Assembly (NCBI GenBank): GCA_007117275.1 | Contig: SKGV01000030.1 | Location: 1-16,861 of the forward strand | DNA length: 16,861 bases | Reading direction: 5' to 3' | Origin: Methylophaga sp. | Lineage (GTDB): Bacteria > Pseudomonadota > Gammaproteobacteria > Nitrosococcales > Methylophagaceae | Shown here: positions 1 through 9,469 of the stretch, piece after piece | How the letters are laid out: every line of letters starts with the position of its first letter | How positions within the stretch are numbered: position 1 is the first letter of the stretch | Notes under the pieces: generated by a model | What the model saw: the letters and a program-made list of their open reading frames with translations, nothing else | The model's database searches: none | What the model was told of the DNA's origin: nothing | Position numbers and translations under genes: made by a program

Positions 1-16
1 TTGAGGAATTTTTAAA

Positions 17-406
17 ATGGCTGACTTATCACAAATTGATTTAAAAAGTCTTTCTGAGCAAGAACTGCAGAGCCTGATTAACCAGTCAAAAAAACAAATA
101 AAAAAATTAAAAACAAAAAACCAGACCACACTTAACAGCAAGGATGCTGATGTTGCAATCGTTGCTGATGCTGTCAGGCAGCTTGCCAAAAGCAAAAAAG
201 TTACACCTGCTGTTGCCTTAAGTGCCATAGCCAAAAATATGCGTGTTGCAATGACGCCACAGCGTAAATCTCGTGCTGTTGCTGACGTCAAGTATCGCCA
301 TCCACAGGATCCATCCAAAACCTGGAAAGGTTTTGGAAAACGTCCACTCTGGCTGGTGGAAGAGCTTAAACGCGGCAAAAGACTCGAAGATTTCAGCGTC
401 GGCTAG
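17..406 (+). CDS. H-NS family nucleoid-associated DNA-binding protein
   Basis: A 129-residue protein whose C-terminal third is the H-NS DNA-binding domain. YRHP lies at residues 93-96, and the core loop TWKGFGKRP (102-110) corresponds to TWTGQGRTP of E. coli H-NS; it is followed by LWLVEEL and ends LEDFSVG. Family members bind curved AT-rich DNA in the minor groove and silence or organise chromatin. The N-terminal part (about 10-75) is Lys-rich and probably helical, the place where H-NS proteins oligomerise, but it does not look like the E. coli coiled coil. Its form is closer to the H-NS proteins of environmental proteobacteria. The ATG is set by GAGGAA at 3-8 with 8-nt spacing. The gene stands alone, closed by a terminator at 426-452; its promoter is outside the window. 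The core loop has Phe106 where Gln or Arg is usual. The family call is firm; the regulon cannot be told. Confidence 0.9.
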   Translation: MADLSQIDLKSLSEQELQSLINQSKKQIKKLKTKNQTTLNSKDADVAIVADAVRQLAKSKKVTPAVALSAIAKNMRVAMTPQRKSRAVADVKYRHPQDPSKTWKGFGKRPLWLVEELKRGKRLEDFSVG

Positions 407-425
407 TGGACGATGTCACAACTCG

Positions 426-452
426 AAAAGGCAGCCATCAGCTGCCTTTTTT
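426..452 (+). terminator. Rho-independent terminator of the H-NS family gene
   Basis: GGCAGC (430-435) pairs with GCTGCC (441-446) around the 5-nt loop CATCA. Four A's before the stem can extend the pairing with the six T's at 447-452. It starts 20 nt after the stop codon, so the H-NS gene is separated from leuS. Confidence 0.9.
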
Positions 453-549
453 GTATAAAAATTACTTGCTCAGACTGACATATTGACAACCAGGCTGCTT
501 AAGCAAGCCATTCGCTGCTTTCAGCATTGCTGATGCTGGGGTATCCTAG

Positions 550-3036
<2,487 letters not shown>

Positions 3037-3064
3037 CAATTGCATCTGTGATGAGAATCGATTT

Positions 3065-3574
3065 ATGAAACTACTGATTTCAAGGTTAGTGCTGTTGATA
3101 AGTATCCTAGCAATGACGGCCTGTGGCTTTCAGCTCAGAGGATCGGCTGTCATGTTCGGCTCGGGCGAAATACCTGACGAGCTCGAGTTGATATATGTTC
3201 AAGGCGTCAATCTGCAGCGGGATCTGGGTCTGGAACTGCGACGTTCATTGACGCGTAATGGCTTTACGGTCGTTGATCGTTATCAGGAAGGGGCCGCGGT
3301 TTTGTCTATCGTTGAAAGCAATTTTGAACGGCGGGTATTGTCTGTGTCTGCTAGCGGCAAGGTCAATGAATACGAATTGGAACGACACATTGTGATTCAG
3401 TTGGTTGATGCCAATTCGACCATGCTGATTGACGCCGAACGTTTTGATTCACGTCGTGAGCTGCAGTTTGACCCGGATGAAGTTATCGGCATTGATGAAG
3501 AGCAACGAGTGCTGGAAGCTCAGATGAATCAACAGCTGGTTCAGAGCATTCTGCGGCGTCTGTCGGTGTTGTGA
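3065..3574 (+). CDS. lptE: LPS-assembly lipoprotein LptE
   Basis: Outer-membrane lipoprotein that plugs the LptD barrel and helps insert lipopolysaccharide into the outer leaflet. The 169-residue protein begins with a lipoprotein signal: Lys2, a hydrophobic run, then lipobox MTAC with the acylated Cys at 20. It continues with GFQLRG, the start typical of mature LptE (formerly RlpB). The rest fits the LptE fold, with a conserved ELRRSLTRNGF helix and a C-terminal QLVQSILRRL helix. I place the start at ATG 3065 because GAGAA (3053-3057) lies 7 nt upstream and the signal peptide begins there; an in-frame ATG at 3029, inside leuS, would add 12 residues that spoil it. It is 28 nt after leuS and 12 nt before holA, the usual leuS-lptE-holA order. 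Confidence 0.95.
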   Translation: MKLLISRLVLLISILAMTACGFQLRGSAVMFGSGEIPDELELIYVQGVNLQRDLGLELRRSLTRNGFTVVDRYQEGAAVLSIVESNFERRVLSVSASGKVNEYELERHIVIQLVDANSTMLIDAERFDSRRELQFDPDEVIGIDEEQRVLEAQMNQQLVQSILRRLSVL

Positions 3575-3586
3575 TAAGCACTGCAG

Positions 3587-4636
3587 ATGCGACTTAAACC
3601 TGAGCAACTTGCGCAACAGCTGCGACAACTAATCCTTCCGGTTTATCTGATTCATGGTGATGAGCCCCTGTTAGTTGAGGAGACTGCGGATGTTGTGCGT
3701 GCAGCATTGCGCCAGCATGATGCCGAACGTCAGGTATGGCATGTTGAAGGCCGTTTTGACTGGACACAGATCCCTTGGCAATCTCAGTCAATGTCCTTGT
3801 TTGCCTCTAAGCGGTTACTAGAAATTCGTTTACCGTCAGGTAGCCCCGGCAAAGAAGGCAGCGAGCTGTTGAGAGGTTTCGCTAGTGATCCAGCTGAGGA
3901 CACAACCGTACTGATCGTCAGTGGCAAAATTGCACCTGCCCAGCAGAAAGCTAAATGGTACTCAGAACTGGAACGTATTGGTGCAACCGTGATGATTTGG
4001 CCCGTGACAATGGATCGTCTGCCTGCATGGATAAGGCAACGCGCTGCACAACGAGGTATTTCCCTTAATGCGGATATTTCAGCGGTCATTGCCGAGCGAG
4101 TTGAAGGCAACTTATTTGCTGCAGCTCAAGAGATAGACAAACTGGCGTTGCTGGCCGACAGCGGATACGTTGAAGATGCGTTAGTGTTGGCATCAGTGGC
4201 TGATAGTGCCCGTTTTGAAGCCTTCGGCCTGATGGACCAGATCTACGCTGGGCACTTCGAAAGAATACCCAGAACACTTCGAACTCTTCGGGCTGAGGGT
4301 GTGGAGGTTCTCAGTGTCTTCTCGGCTGTATCATGGTCTGTGCAGCGATGTGTTGATATGGCGCTTCAGTTAAATCAGGGTAGACCAATACAACAGATTT
4401 TTGCCAGTCAAAAACCCCCGGTATGGGAAAAAAGTCAGGCGATAATAAGGCAGACACTGATGCGTCACCAACCGGAACAATGGCTGATGTTTTTGCAGCA
4501 GCTCTCACTGGTTGACCAAGCGGCCAAGGGAGGTATTGCGATATCGGCTTGGCAACTGCTGGAATCGCTTTGCCTGCAGATTGCCGGTGTACAACTCAAC
4601 ACTGCGGCCGCCGAGATTAGAGGAGGGTTTCATTGA
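3587..4636 (+). CDS. holA: DNA polymerase III subunit delta
   Basis: The delta subunit of the clamp loader opens the beta sliding clamp during DNA replication. At 349 residues it matches the usual length (343 in E. coli). The start [11 protein letters not shown] followed by [16 protein letters not shown] is the N-terminal AAA+-like domain without an active nucleotide site. [16 protein letters not shown] (from about residue 68) holds the beta-clamp-binding Leu71-Phe72, equal to the Leu73-Phe74 wedge of E. coli. The middle part [17 protein letters not shown] is the second conserved domain, and the C-terminal helices form the collar. The start ATG at 3587 has no clear Shine-Dalgarno; it lies 12 nt after lptE and may rely on re-initiation. 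The stop overlaps the proA start by 4 nt. Confidence 0.96.
   Translation: MRLKPEQLAQQLRQLILPVYLIHGDEPLLVEETADVVRAALRQHDAERQVWHVEGRFDWTQIPWQSQSMSLFASKRLLEIRLPSGSPGKEGSELLRGFASDPAEDTTVLIVSGKIAPAQQKAKWYSELERIGATVMIWPVTMDRLPAWIRQRAAQRGISLNADISAVIAERVEGNLFAAAQEIDKLALLADSGYVEDALVLASVADSARFEAFGLMDQIYAGHFERIPRTLRTLRAEGVEVLSVFSAVSWSVQRCVDMALQLNQGRPIQQIFASQKPPVWEKSQAIIRQTLMRHQPEQWLMFLQQLSLVDQAAKGGIAISAWQLLESLCLQIAGVQLNTAAAEIRGGFH
4621..4635 (+). promoter_or_regulatory. Strong ribosome binding site fixing a TTG start for proA
   Basis: AGGAGGG at 4621-4627, inside the end of holA, is the best Shine-Dalgarno in the window. It sits 5-6 nt before TTG 4633, which overlaps the holA stop as TTGA. The next in-frame ATG (4651) would be 23-24 nt from this site, too far. 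TTG is therefore the probable start. Confidence 0.8.
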
Positions 4637-5889
4637 ACATCATTGATTACATGCAGACGCTGGGTCAGCAGGCCAGACAAGCTGCCCGGATACTGGCTTG
4701 CGCCTCAACTAGTGATAAGAATATAGCCTTGCTTGAGATCGCCTCACAGATTCGATCAGCTGCGAGCAGCCTAAAAGCAGACAATGCCAAAGATCTCGAC
4801 GCTGGTCAGGCAAAAGGCCTCGATGCGGCGATGTTAGACCGACTCAAATTGACGGATGTGCGTATCGAGCAGATGGCCGAAGGACTTGAGCAGATTGCCA
4901 AACTGCCCGATCCTGTGGGTGAGATCAGTCACATGACCTATCGTCCATCAGGCATTCAGCTAGGCCAGATGCGTGTGCCTTTGGGAGTGGTCGGCATCAT
5001 CTACGAATCGAGGCCCAATGTGACCGTTGATGCAGCCGCGTTGTGTCTGAAATCGGGCAATGCCACTATTTTACGAGGCGGAAGTGAAGCTATCCATTCC
5101 AATCAAGCAATTGCCGAATGTATTGAAGTGGGTTTGCTCAAGGCTGGCTTGCCTGCTAACGCAGTGCAGGTTGTTGAAACCACAGATCGTCTGGCAGTCG
5201 ATGCGCTGGTTCGCATGACCGAATATGTTGATGTGATTGTGCCCCGCGGCGGCAAGGGCCTGATCGAGCGTGTCAGCCAAGAAGCTCGAGTGCCTGTGAT
5301 TAAACATCTTGATGGCATTTGTCATGTCTTCATTGATGCCGAGGCCGACTTGCTCATGGCTGAGGAAATCGCCTTTAACGCTAAATGTCATCGATATGGC
5401 GTGTGTAATGCGATGGAGACACTGCTGGTGGATAGGGCAATTGCTCAGGCGTTTTTGCCAAAAATTGCGGCGCGCTATGCGACTGAACAGGTTGAACTAC
5501 GTGGCTGTGAAACTACACGGAGCATTTTGCCTCAGGTGGTTGCCGCGACAGACGCCGACTGGGATACCGAATATCTAGCGCCGACTTTGTCAATTCGAGT
5601 GGTCAATGGTCTGGATGAGGCGCTTGAGCACATTGATCGACATAGCTCTGCGCATACCGAAAGCATTGTCACGGAAAATTACAGCAAAGCGCAACGTTTC
5701 CTGCGGGAGGTGGATTCCAGTTCAGTGATGGTCAATGCCTCGACTCGATTTGCCGATGGTTTTGAATACGGCCTGGGTGCTGAAATTGGCATTTCCACTG
5801 ACAAAATTCACGCGCGAGGGCCGGTTGGCTTGTTGGGTTTAACCTCACAAAAATGGATTGTGCTAGGCAGTGGACAGATTCGACGCTAA
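4633..5889 (+). CDS. proA: Gamma-glutamyl phosphate reductase (proline synthesis)
   Basis: NADPH-dependent reduction of gamma-glutamyl phosphate to glutamate semialdehyde, the second step of proline biosynthesis. The 418-residue protein (417 in E. coli) belongs to the aldehyde dehydrogenase superfamily. [20 protein letters not shown] and [13 protein letters not shown] form the nucleotide-binding part. Cys258 in [11 protein letters not shown] is the catalytic thiol, and the C-terminus has [15 protein letters not shown] and [19 protein letters not shown]. The start is TTG at 4633, chosen for the strong AGGAGG upstream. It overlaps holA by 4 nt, and its own end overlaps nadD by 20 nt. The kinase partner ProB is not in the window. 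Confidence 0.97.
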   Translation: MNIIDYMQTLGQQARQAARILACASTSDKNIALLEIASQIRSAASSLKADNAKDLDAGQAKGLDAAMLDRLKLTDVRIEQMAEGLEQIAKLPDPVGEISHMTYRPSGIQLGQMRVPLGVVGIIYESRPNVTVDAAALCLKSGNATILRGGSEAIHSNQAIAECIEVGLLKAGLPANAVQVVETTDRLAVDALVRMTEYVDVIVPRGGKGLIERVSQEARVPVIKHLDGICHVFIDAEADLLMAEEIAFNAKCHRYGVCNAMETLLVDRAIAQAFLPKIAARYATEQVELRGCETTRSILPQVVAATDADWDTEYLAPTLSIRVVNGLDEALEHIDRHSSAHTESIVTENYSKAQRFLREVDSSSVMVNASTRFADGFEYGLGAEIGISTDKIHARGPVGLLGLTSQKWIVLGSGQIRR

Positions 5890-6532
5890 GTCACCCGCCA
5901 TAGGTGTGCTGGGCGGAACATTTGACCCTGTGCATTTTGGTCATTTGCGTCCGGCACTAGAAGTGATGCAACAACTCAATCTTGAGCAAATGCGTCTGAT
6001 TCCCAGTTCGATACCGCCACACCGTCAGCAACCGATAGCCTCGGCCAAACAAAGACATCAGATGCTGGAGTTGGCCATCAAGGGCCTTCAAGGTTTTGTG
6101 GTTGATGATCGTGAGTTGCATCGCAGCGGTCCCTCTTATTCAGTCGATACTTTGCGCAGTCTACGTGAACAGTTTCCTGACAACCCTTTGTTTTTTCTGG
6201 TGGGTAGTGATGCGTTTCAAAGTATTCACAGCTGGTCGCGTTGGACAGAATTATTGACGTTGGCACATCTGGTGGTTATGCAACGACCCCAACAGCCAGG
6301 CCGGTTACCTGATGAACTGGACAGTTGGTATCACACTCATCTTGCAAATGCCGCTGATCGATCACGTGCGGCAGGAAAAATATGGCCCTTGACGGTCACG
6401 CAGATGGCCGTCTCGGCGACTCAAATCAGACGCTGTTTTGCTGAGCAGCGGTCAGCACGATTTTTGATGCCGGAGGTGGTGATCAGTCTGATAGAGCAAT
6501 TGGGCTTGTATCCGTCTGAGTCGTCAGTTTAA
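5870..6532 (+). CDS. nadD: Nicotinate-mononucleotide adenylyltransferase
   Basis: Transfers AMP from ATP to nicotinic acid mononucleotide, giving deamido-NAD, in NAD synthesis. The 220-residue protein carries the nucleotidyltransferase motif [11 protein letters not shown] (15-25, with the (H/T)xGH box at 22-25), SYSVDTLR (89-96), [15 protein letters not shown], and the SxTxxR box as SATQIR (182-187). The start is GTG at 5870, which overlaps the 3' end of proA by 20 nt. An in-frame TAG at 5864-5866 rules out any earlier start, and later candidates would cut close to the GGTFDP motif. There is no good Shine-Dalgarno, so translation is probably coupled to proA. The stop is 75 nt before rsfS. Confidence 0.96.
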   Translation: MDRFDAKSPAIGVLGGTFDPVHFGHLRPALEVMQQLNLEQMRLIPSSIPPHRQQPIASAKQRHQMLELAIKGLQGFVVDDRELHRSGPSYSVDTLRSLREQFPDNPLFFLVGSDAFQSIHSWSRWTELLTLAHLVVMQRPQQPGRLPDELDSWYHTHLANAADRSRAAGKIWPLTVTQMAVSATQIRRCFAEQRSARFLMPEVVISLIEQLGLYPSESSV

Positions 6533-6607
6533 GGTCGGCCGCGGAACGTCAAAGACGATCGTTATCCTATGCGTTACACTTGTACATATCAAACTACGGA
6601 GAAGCCC

Positions 6608-6964
6608 ATGCAGGCTGAACAACTTAAATTGCTGGTGATTGAGGCACTTGAAGAAATCAAAGCTGACAACATTGAGGTGCTTGATGTAACCAACATGACG
6701 GACTTTACCGATTTCATGATCATTGCCACTGGCAAATCGACTCGACAAGTCAAGGCCCTTGCTAACGAAGTTGTCATGAAAGCCAAAGCGGCAGGCGTGC
6801 AGCCACTCGGTGTGGAAGGTCAGGAGGTGGGCGAATGGGCGCTGGTCGATTTGGGCGATGTGATTACTCATGTGATGACAGCGCAGACGCGAATGATGTA
6901 CAACCTCGAAAAACTCTGGTCTGTGACTGATGATCAATCAACGGAATCAGTGTTCAGCGAATGA
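6608..6964 (+). CDS. rsfS: Ribosome silencing factor RsfS
   Basis: The RsfS/YbeB/DUF143 family binds ribosomal protein uL14 on the large subunit and blocks joining of the subunits under nutrient limitation. The protein of 118 residues (105 in E. coli) shows the family pattern: ALEEIKADNIEVLDV, then TDFMIIATGKSTRQVKALA, then GVEGQEVGEWALVDLGDVITHVM. I choose ATG 6608, preceded by GGAGAA at 6598-6603. An in-frame ATG at 6569 would add 13 residues with no match to the family and no ribosome site. The stop overlaps the rlmH start as ATGA. Pairing with nadD and rlmH is the standard bacterial arrangement. Confidence 0.95.
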   Translation: MQAEQLKLLVIEALEEIKADNIEVLDVTNMTDFTDFMIIATGKSTRQVKALANEVVMKAKAAGVQPLGVEGQEVGEWALVDLGDVITHVMTAQTRMMYNLEKLWSVTDDQSTESVFSE

Positions 6965-7428
6965 AACTGAATATACTCGCTGTTGGCAGTAAGATGCCTC
7001 GGTGGGTGAACGATGGTGTACAAGAGTATAGTCGGCGCCTACCTCGTGATATACCTCTGCATCTCATTGAAATTCCAGCCGCTCGACGCGGTAAGACAGG
7101 CCAGCCTGAACAATGGAAGAGTGAGGAAGGGCAGCGAATTTTGACAGCGACAGGTCAGCAACACATGGTGGCATTGGAAGTCACTGGTCGTCCATGGACG
7201 ACTCAACAGCTGGCCCAGCAAATGCAGCAATGGCTGTCCGGAGGCAAGGATGTTTGTTTTGTGATTGGTGGTCCTGATGGCTTGTCAAAAGCGTGTTTAG
7301 AGCGTGCAGATCAAAGCTGGTCACTGTCTACGCTGACACTGCCGCATCCCCTAGTTCGAATTGTGCTGGCAGAGCAACTGTATCGTGCCTGGACAGTACT
7401 ACAGAATCATCCCTATCATCGCGCATGA
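6961..7428 (+). CDS. rlmH: 23S rRNA pseudouridine-1915 N3-methyltransferase
   Basis: SPOUT-fold, SAM-dependent enzyme that methylates pseudouridine 1915 in helix 69 of 23S rRNA on assembled 70S ribosomes. The length, 155 residues, is the same as in E. coli. The N-terminus MKLNILAVGSKMPRWV, IEIPAARRGK, the SAM-binding glycine loop VIGGPDG (101-107), LTLPHPLVRIVLAEQLYRAW and the end NHPYHRA all match the family closely. It overlaps rsfS by 4 nt upstream (ATGA) and maf by 4 nt downstream (ATGA), so translation of the three is very probably coupled. No strong Shine-Dalgarno is visible in front of it. Confidence 0.97.
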   Translation: MKLNILAVGSKMPRWVNDGVQEYSRRLPRDIPLHLIEIPAARRGKTGQPEQWKSEEGQRILTATGQQHMVALEVTGRPWTTQQLAQQMQQWLSGGKDVCFVIGGPDGLSKACLERADQSWSLSTLTLPHPLVRIVLAEQLYRAWTVLQNHPYHRA

Positions 7429-8003
7429 TTCTGCCTCCTATTTATCTTGCTTCAAGCTCGCCACGCCGCAGTGATCTGCTGCGGCAGATCAAGGTCGACT
7501 TTCAGGTACTCCGAGTGTCTGTGGACGAGTCGATCCAGGTAAAGGAATCCGCTGAATCCTACGTGAAACGTGTTGCATCAATGAAGGCAGAAGCCGGCTG
7601 GCAGGCCAGTTTGGGAGATCGACTTGTGCTGGCGGCTGACACTTCAGTGGTGATTGATGGCCATGTTATCGGCAAACCCGAATCCGATGAAGACGCCAGG
7701 CGAATGCTGTCAATGCTGTCTGGACGTAGTCATCAAGTGATGACGGCAGTGGCTGTGAAAAATGCCTGTGCGCACCAGTGTCTGCTTCAGGTGAATGAAG
7801 TGACCTTTAGCTCACTTTCACAAGAGGATATGGATTGGTATGTCAGTAGCGGTGAAGGTCGTGATAAGGCGGGTGGCTATGCTGTACAGGGACTAGCGGC
7901 TGTTTTTATCCATCGTATCAACGGTAGTTACTCGGGTATTATGGGCTTGCCTCTATTTGAAACAGTGCAGTTACTAACACAGGTAAACAGCGGTGAGCAG
8001 TGA
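7425..8003 (+). CDS. maf: Maf family nucleoside triphosphate pyrophosphatase, YhdE type
   Basis: Hydrolyses non-canonical and also dTTP/UTP nucleotides to the monophosphate; a housekeeping role linked to cell division arrest. The 192 residues contain YLASSSPRR (7-15), AADTSVV with the conserved Asp72, GKPESDEDARRML, SGRSHQVMTAVAV and DKAGGYAVQGLAAVFIHRINGSYSGIMGLPLFET. The last segment resembles E. coli YhdE (dTTP/UTPase) more than YceF (m7GTPase). The start is ATG 7425, overlapping the rlmH stop. A longer frame running back to 7293 would add 44 residues inside rlmH with no family similarity. The end overlaps rng by 11 nt. In many gammaproteobacteria maf follows mreBCD; here it follows rlmH. 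Confidence 0.94.
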   Translation: MILPPIYLASSSPRRSDLLRQIKVDFQVLRVSVDESIQVKESAESYVKRVASMKAEAGWQASLGDRLVLAADTSVVIDGHVIGKPESDEDARRMLSMLSGRSHQVMTAVAVKNACAHQCLLQVNEVTFSSLSQEDMDWYVSSGEGRDKAGGYAVQGLAAVFIHRINGSYSGIMGLPLFETVQLLTQVNSGEQ

Positions 8004-9465
8004 GATTCTGATTAATGTGACGCCCAGCGAGACACGCGCTGCCGTGGTCGAAAATGGTGTTTTGCAAGAAGTTTTTATTGAGCGCAGCGAATATCGTGGG
8101 CTGGTAGGCAATATATACAAAGGCAAGGTCTGTCGTGTGCTGCCTGGAATGCAGGCTGCTTTTGTAGAAATTGGCTTGTCGAGAGCTGCTTTTTTGCATG
8201 CCTCAGATATTTCCATGCCCAAAGGCCAGACTGGCGACCTCAAGGAAGCTCAAACAGTCACACCACCCATCACCAGCCTGCTTCGCGAAGGTCAGGAGCT
8301 CCTGGTACAGGTTATCAAGGACCCGATGGGCAGCAAAGGTGCGCGGTTGACAACCCAGTTGTCGGTTTCTTCCAGATATTTGGTCTACATGCCTGAAACT
8401 GAGGGGATTGGTGTTTCACTTAAAATCGATACAGAACAAGAGCGGGAGAGACTCAAGCAATGCCTGACCTCGCTGTTGCCGGAGGATACTGCTGGCTATA
8501 TTGTACGGACAGCTGCGGAGGGGGTTGCTGAGACTGAACTCGAAGCGGATCTACAGTTTTTGCATCGCCTTTGGGCAAAACTGACCGAACGAATGGCAGC
8601 CGTCAATTGCGGTGAACCGCTATACCAGGATTTACCTCTGGCACTGCGTTCACTCAGGGATCTGCTGTCTCCAGAAATAGAAAGAATCCGCATTGATTCT
8701 GACGAAACCTTTCAGGCGGCTGTGCGTTTTGCTGAGAGCCTGATGCCTGAATGTGTCAGTCTGCTTGAGCACTATCGAGGCGAACGTCCCTTGTTTGATT
8801 TATTCGCGGTTGAGGATGAAATTCAAAAAGCACTGGATCGCAAAGTCACTCTGAAATCGGGAGGCTATGTCATATTCGACCAAACTGAAGCAATGACAAC
8901 CGTTGACGTAAACACGGGTGGATTTGTCGGTCACAAAAATCTGGAAGAAACTATATTTAAAACCAATCTCGAAGCGGCACATGCGATTGCCAGACAGTTG
9001 CGTGTGCGCAATCTTGGCGGCATTATCATTATTGACTTTATCGACATGGATGAGCAGGCACACCGCGAGCAGGTACTACGAACGCTGGAAAAAGCCATGT
9101 CAATGGACCGGGCGCGACACCAAGTCAGTGCTGTTTCCGAACTGGGCCTAGTGGAGATGACACGCAAGCGAACCCGAGAAAGTCTGGGACACATCCTGTG
9201 TGAGCCTTGTCCCTGTTGTCATGGAAAAGGCTACACCAAAAATGTCGAAACCATCTGCTACGAGATTTTTCGGGAGATTATTCGAGAGTCCAAGCAATAT
9301 GAAACCAAGCAATTTATGGTGCTGGCCTCTCAGGATGTCATTGACCGGTTGAATGATGAGGACTCTACCAAGGTGGCTGAGCTTGAACAGTTGATTGGCA
9401 AGCCGATCCTTTTTCAATGTGATAGCCAATATGGTCGGGAACAGTTCAACGTGGTGCTGATGTAG
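7993..9465 (+). CDS. rng: Ribonuclease G
   Basis: Endoribonuclease of the RNase E/G family, which matures the 5' end of 16S rRNA and degrades some mRNAs. It has 490 residues (489 in E. coli) and starts SSEILINVTPSETRAAVVENG. An S1 RNA-binding region follows from about 38 (GNIYKGKVCRVLPGMQAAFVEIG). The 5'-sensor/RNase H-like part comes next, and the catalytic DNase I-like part has the metal-binding Asp305 (TTVDVNTG) and Asp348 (IIIDFIDM). The Zn-link CPCC (Cys406 and Cys409) joins subunits in the dimer. There is no long C-terminal scaffold, so it is RNase G and not RNase E. The start is GTG 7993, inside the end of maf, with AGGT at 7981-7984. yhdP follows after 4 nt. Confidence 0.97.
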   Translation: MSSEILINVTPSETRAAVVENGVLQEVFIERSEYRGLVGNIYKGKVCRVLPGMQAAFVEIGLSRAAFLHASDISMPKGQTGDLKEAQTVTPPITSLLREGQELLVQVIKDPMGSKGARLTTQLSVSSRYLVYMPETEGIGVSLKIDTEQERERLKQCLTSLLPEDTAGYIVRTAAEGVAETELEADLQFLHRLWAKLTERMAAVNCGEPLYQDLPLALRSLRDLLSPEIERIRIDSDETFQAAVRFAESLMPECVSLLEHYRGERPLFDLFAVEDEIQKALDRKVTLKSGGYVIFDQTEAMTTVDVNTGGFVGHKNLEETIFKTNLEAAHAIARQLRVRNLGGIIIIDFIDMDEQAHREQVLRTLEKAMSMDRARHQVSAVSELGLVEMTRKRTRESLGHILCEPCPCCHGKGYTKNVETICYEIFREIIRESKQYETKQFMVLASQDVIDRLNDEDSTKVAELEQLIGKPILFQCDSQYGREQFNVVLM

Positions 9466-9469
9466 ATCC

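Noticed and set aside
273..458. Plus-strand 61-codon ORF overlapping the H-NS gene
   Set aside because: Out of frame with a clear gene and running through its terminator.
483..488. TTGACA as a -35 box for leuS
   Set aside because: No -10-like hexamer lies 16-18 nt downstream; TATCCT at 542-547 is much too far.
522..538. Inverted repeat CAGCAT-TGCTG-ATGCTG before leuS as a terminator or attenuator
   Set aside because: Short stem with no T-tract and no leader peptide with Leu codons; chance cannot be excluded.
6569..6607. Upstream ATG extending rsfS by 13 residues
   Set aside because: No family similarity and no ribosome site, whereas GGAGAA precedes ATG 6608.
6533..6607. Promoter in the nadD-rsfS gap
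   Set aside because: TTATCCT and TACATA are -10-like, but no matching -35 is found for either; read-through is simpler.
7293..7424. Upstream ATG extending maf by 44 residues
   Set aside because: The extra part is rlmH read in another frame; Maf proteins begin just before SSSPRR.
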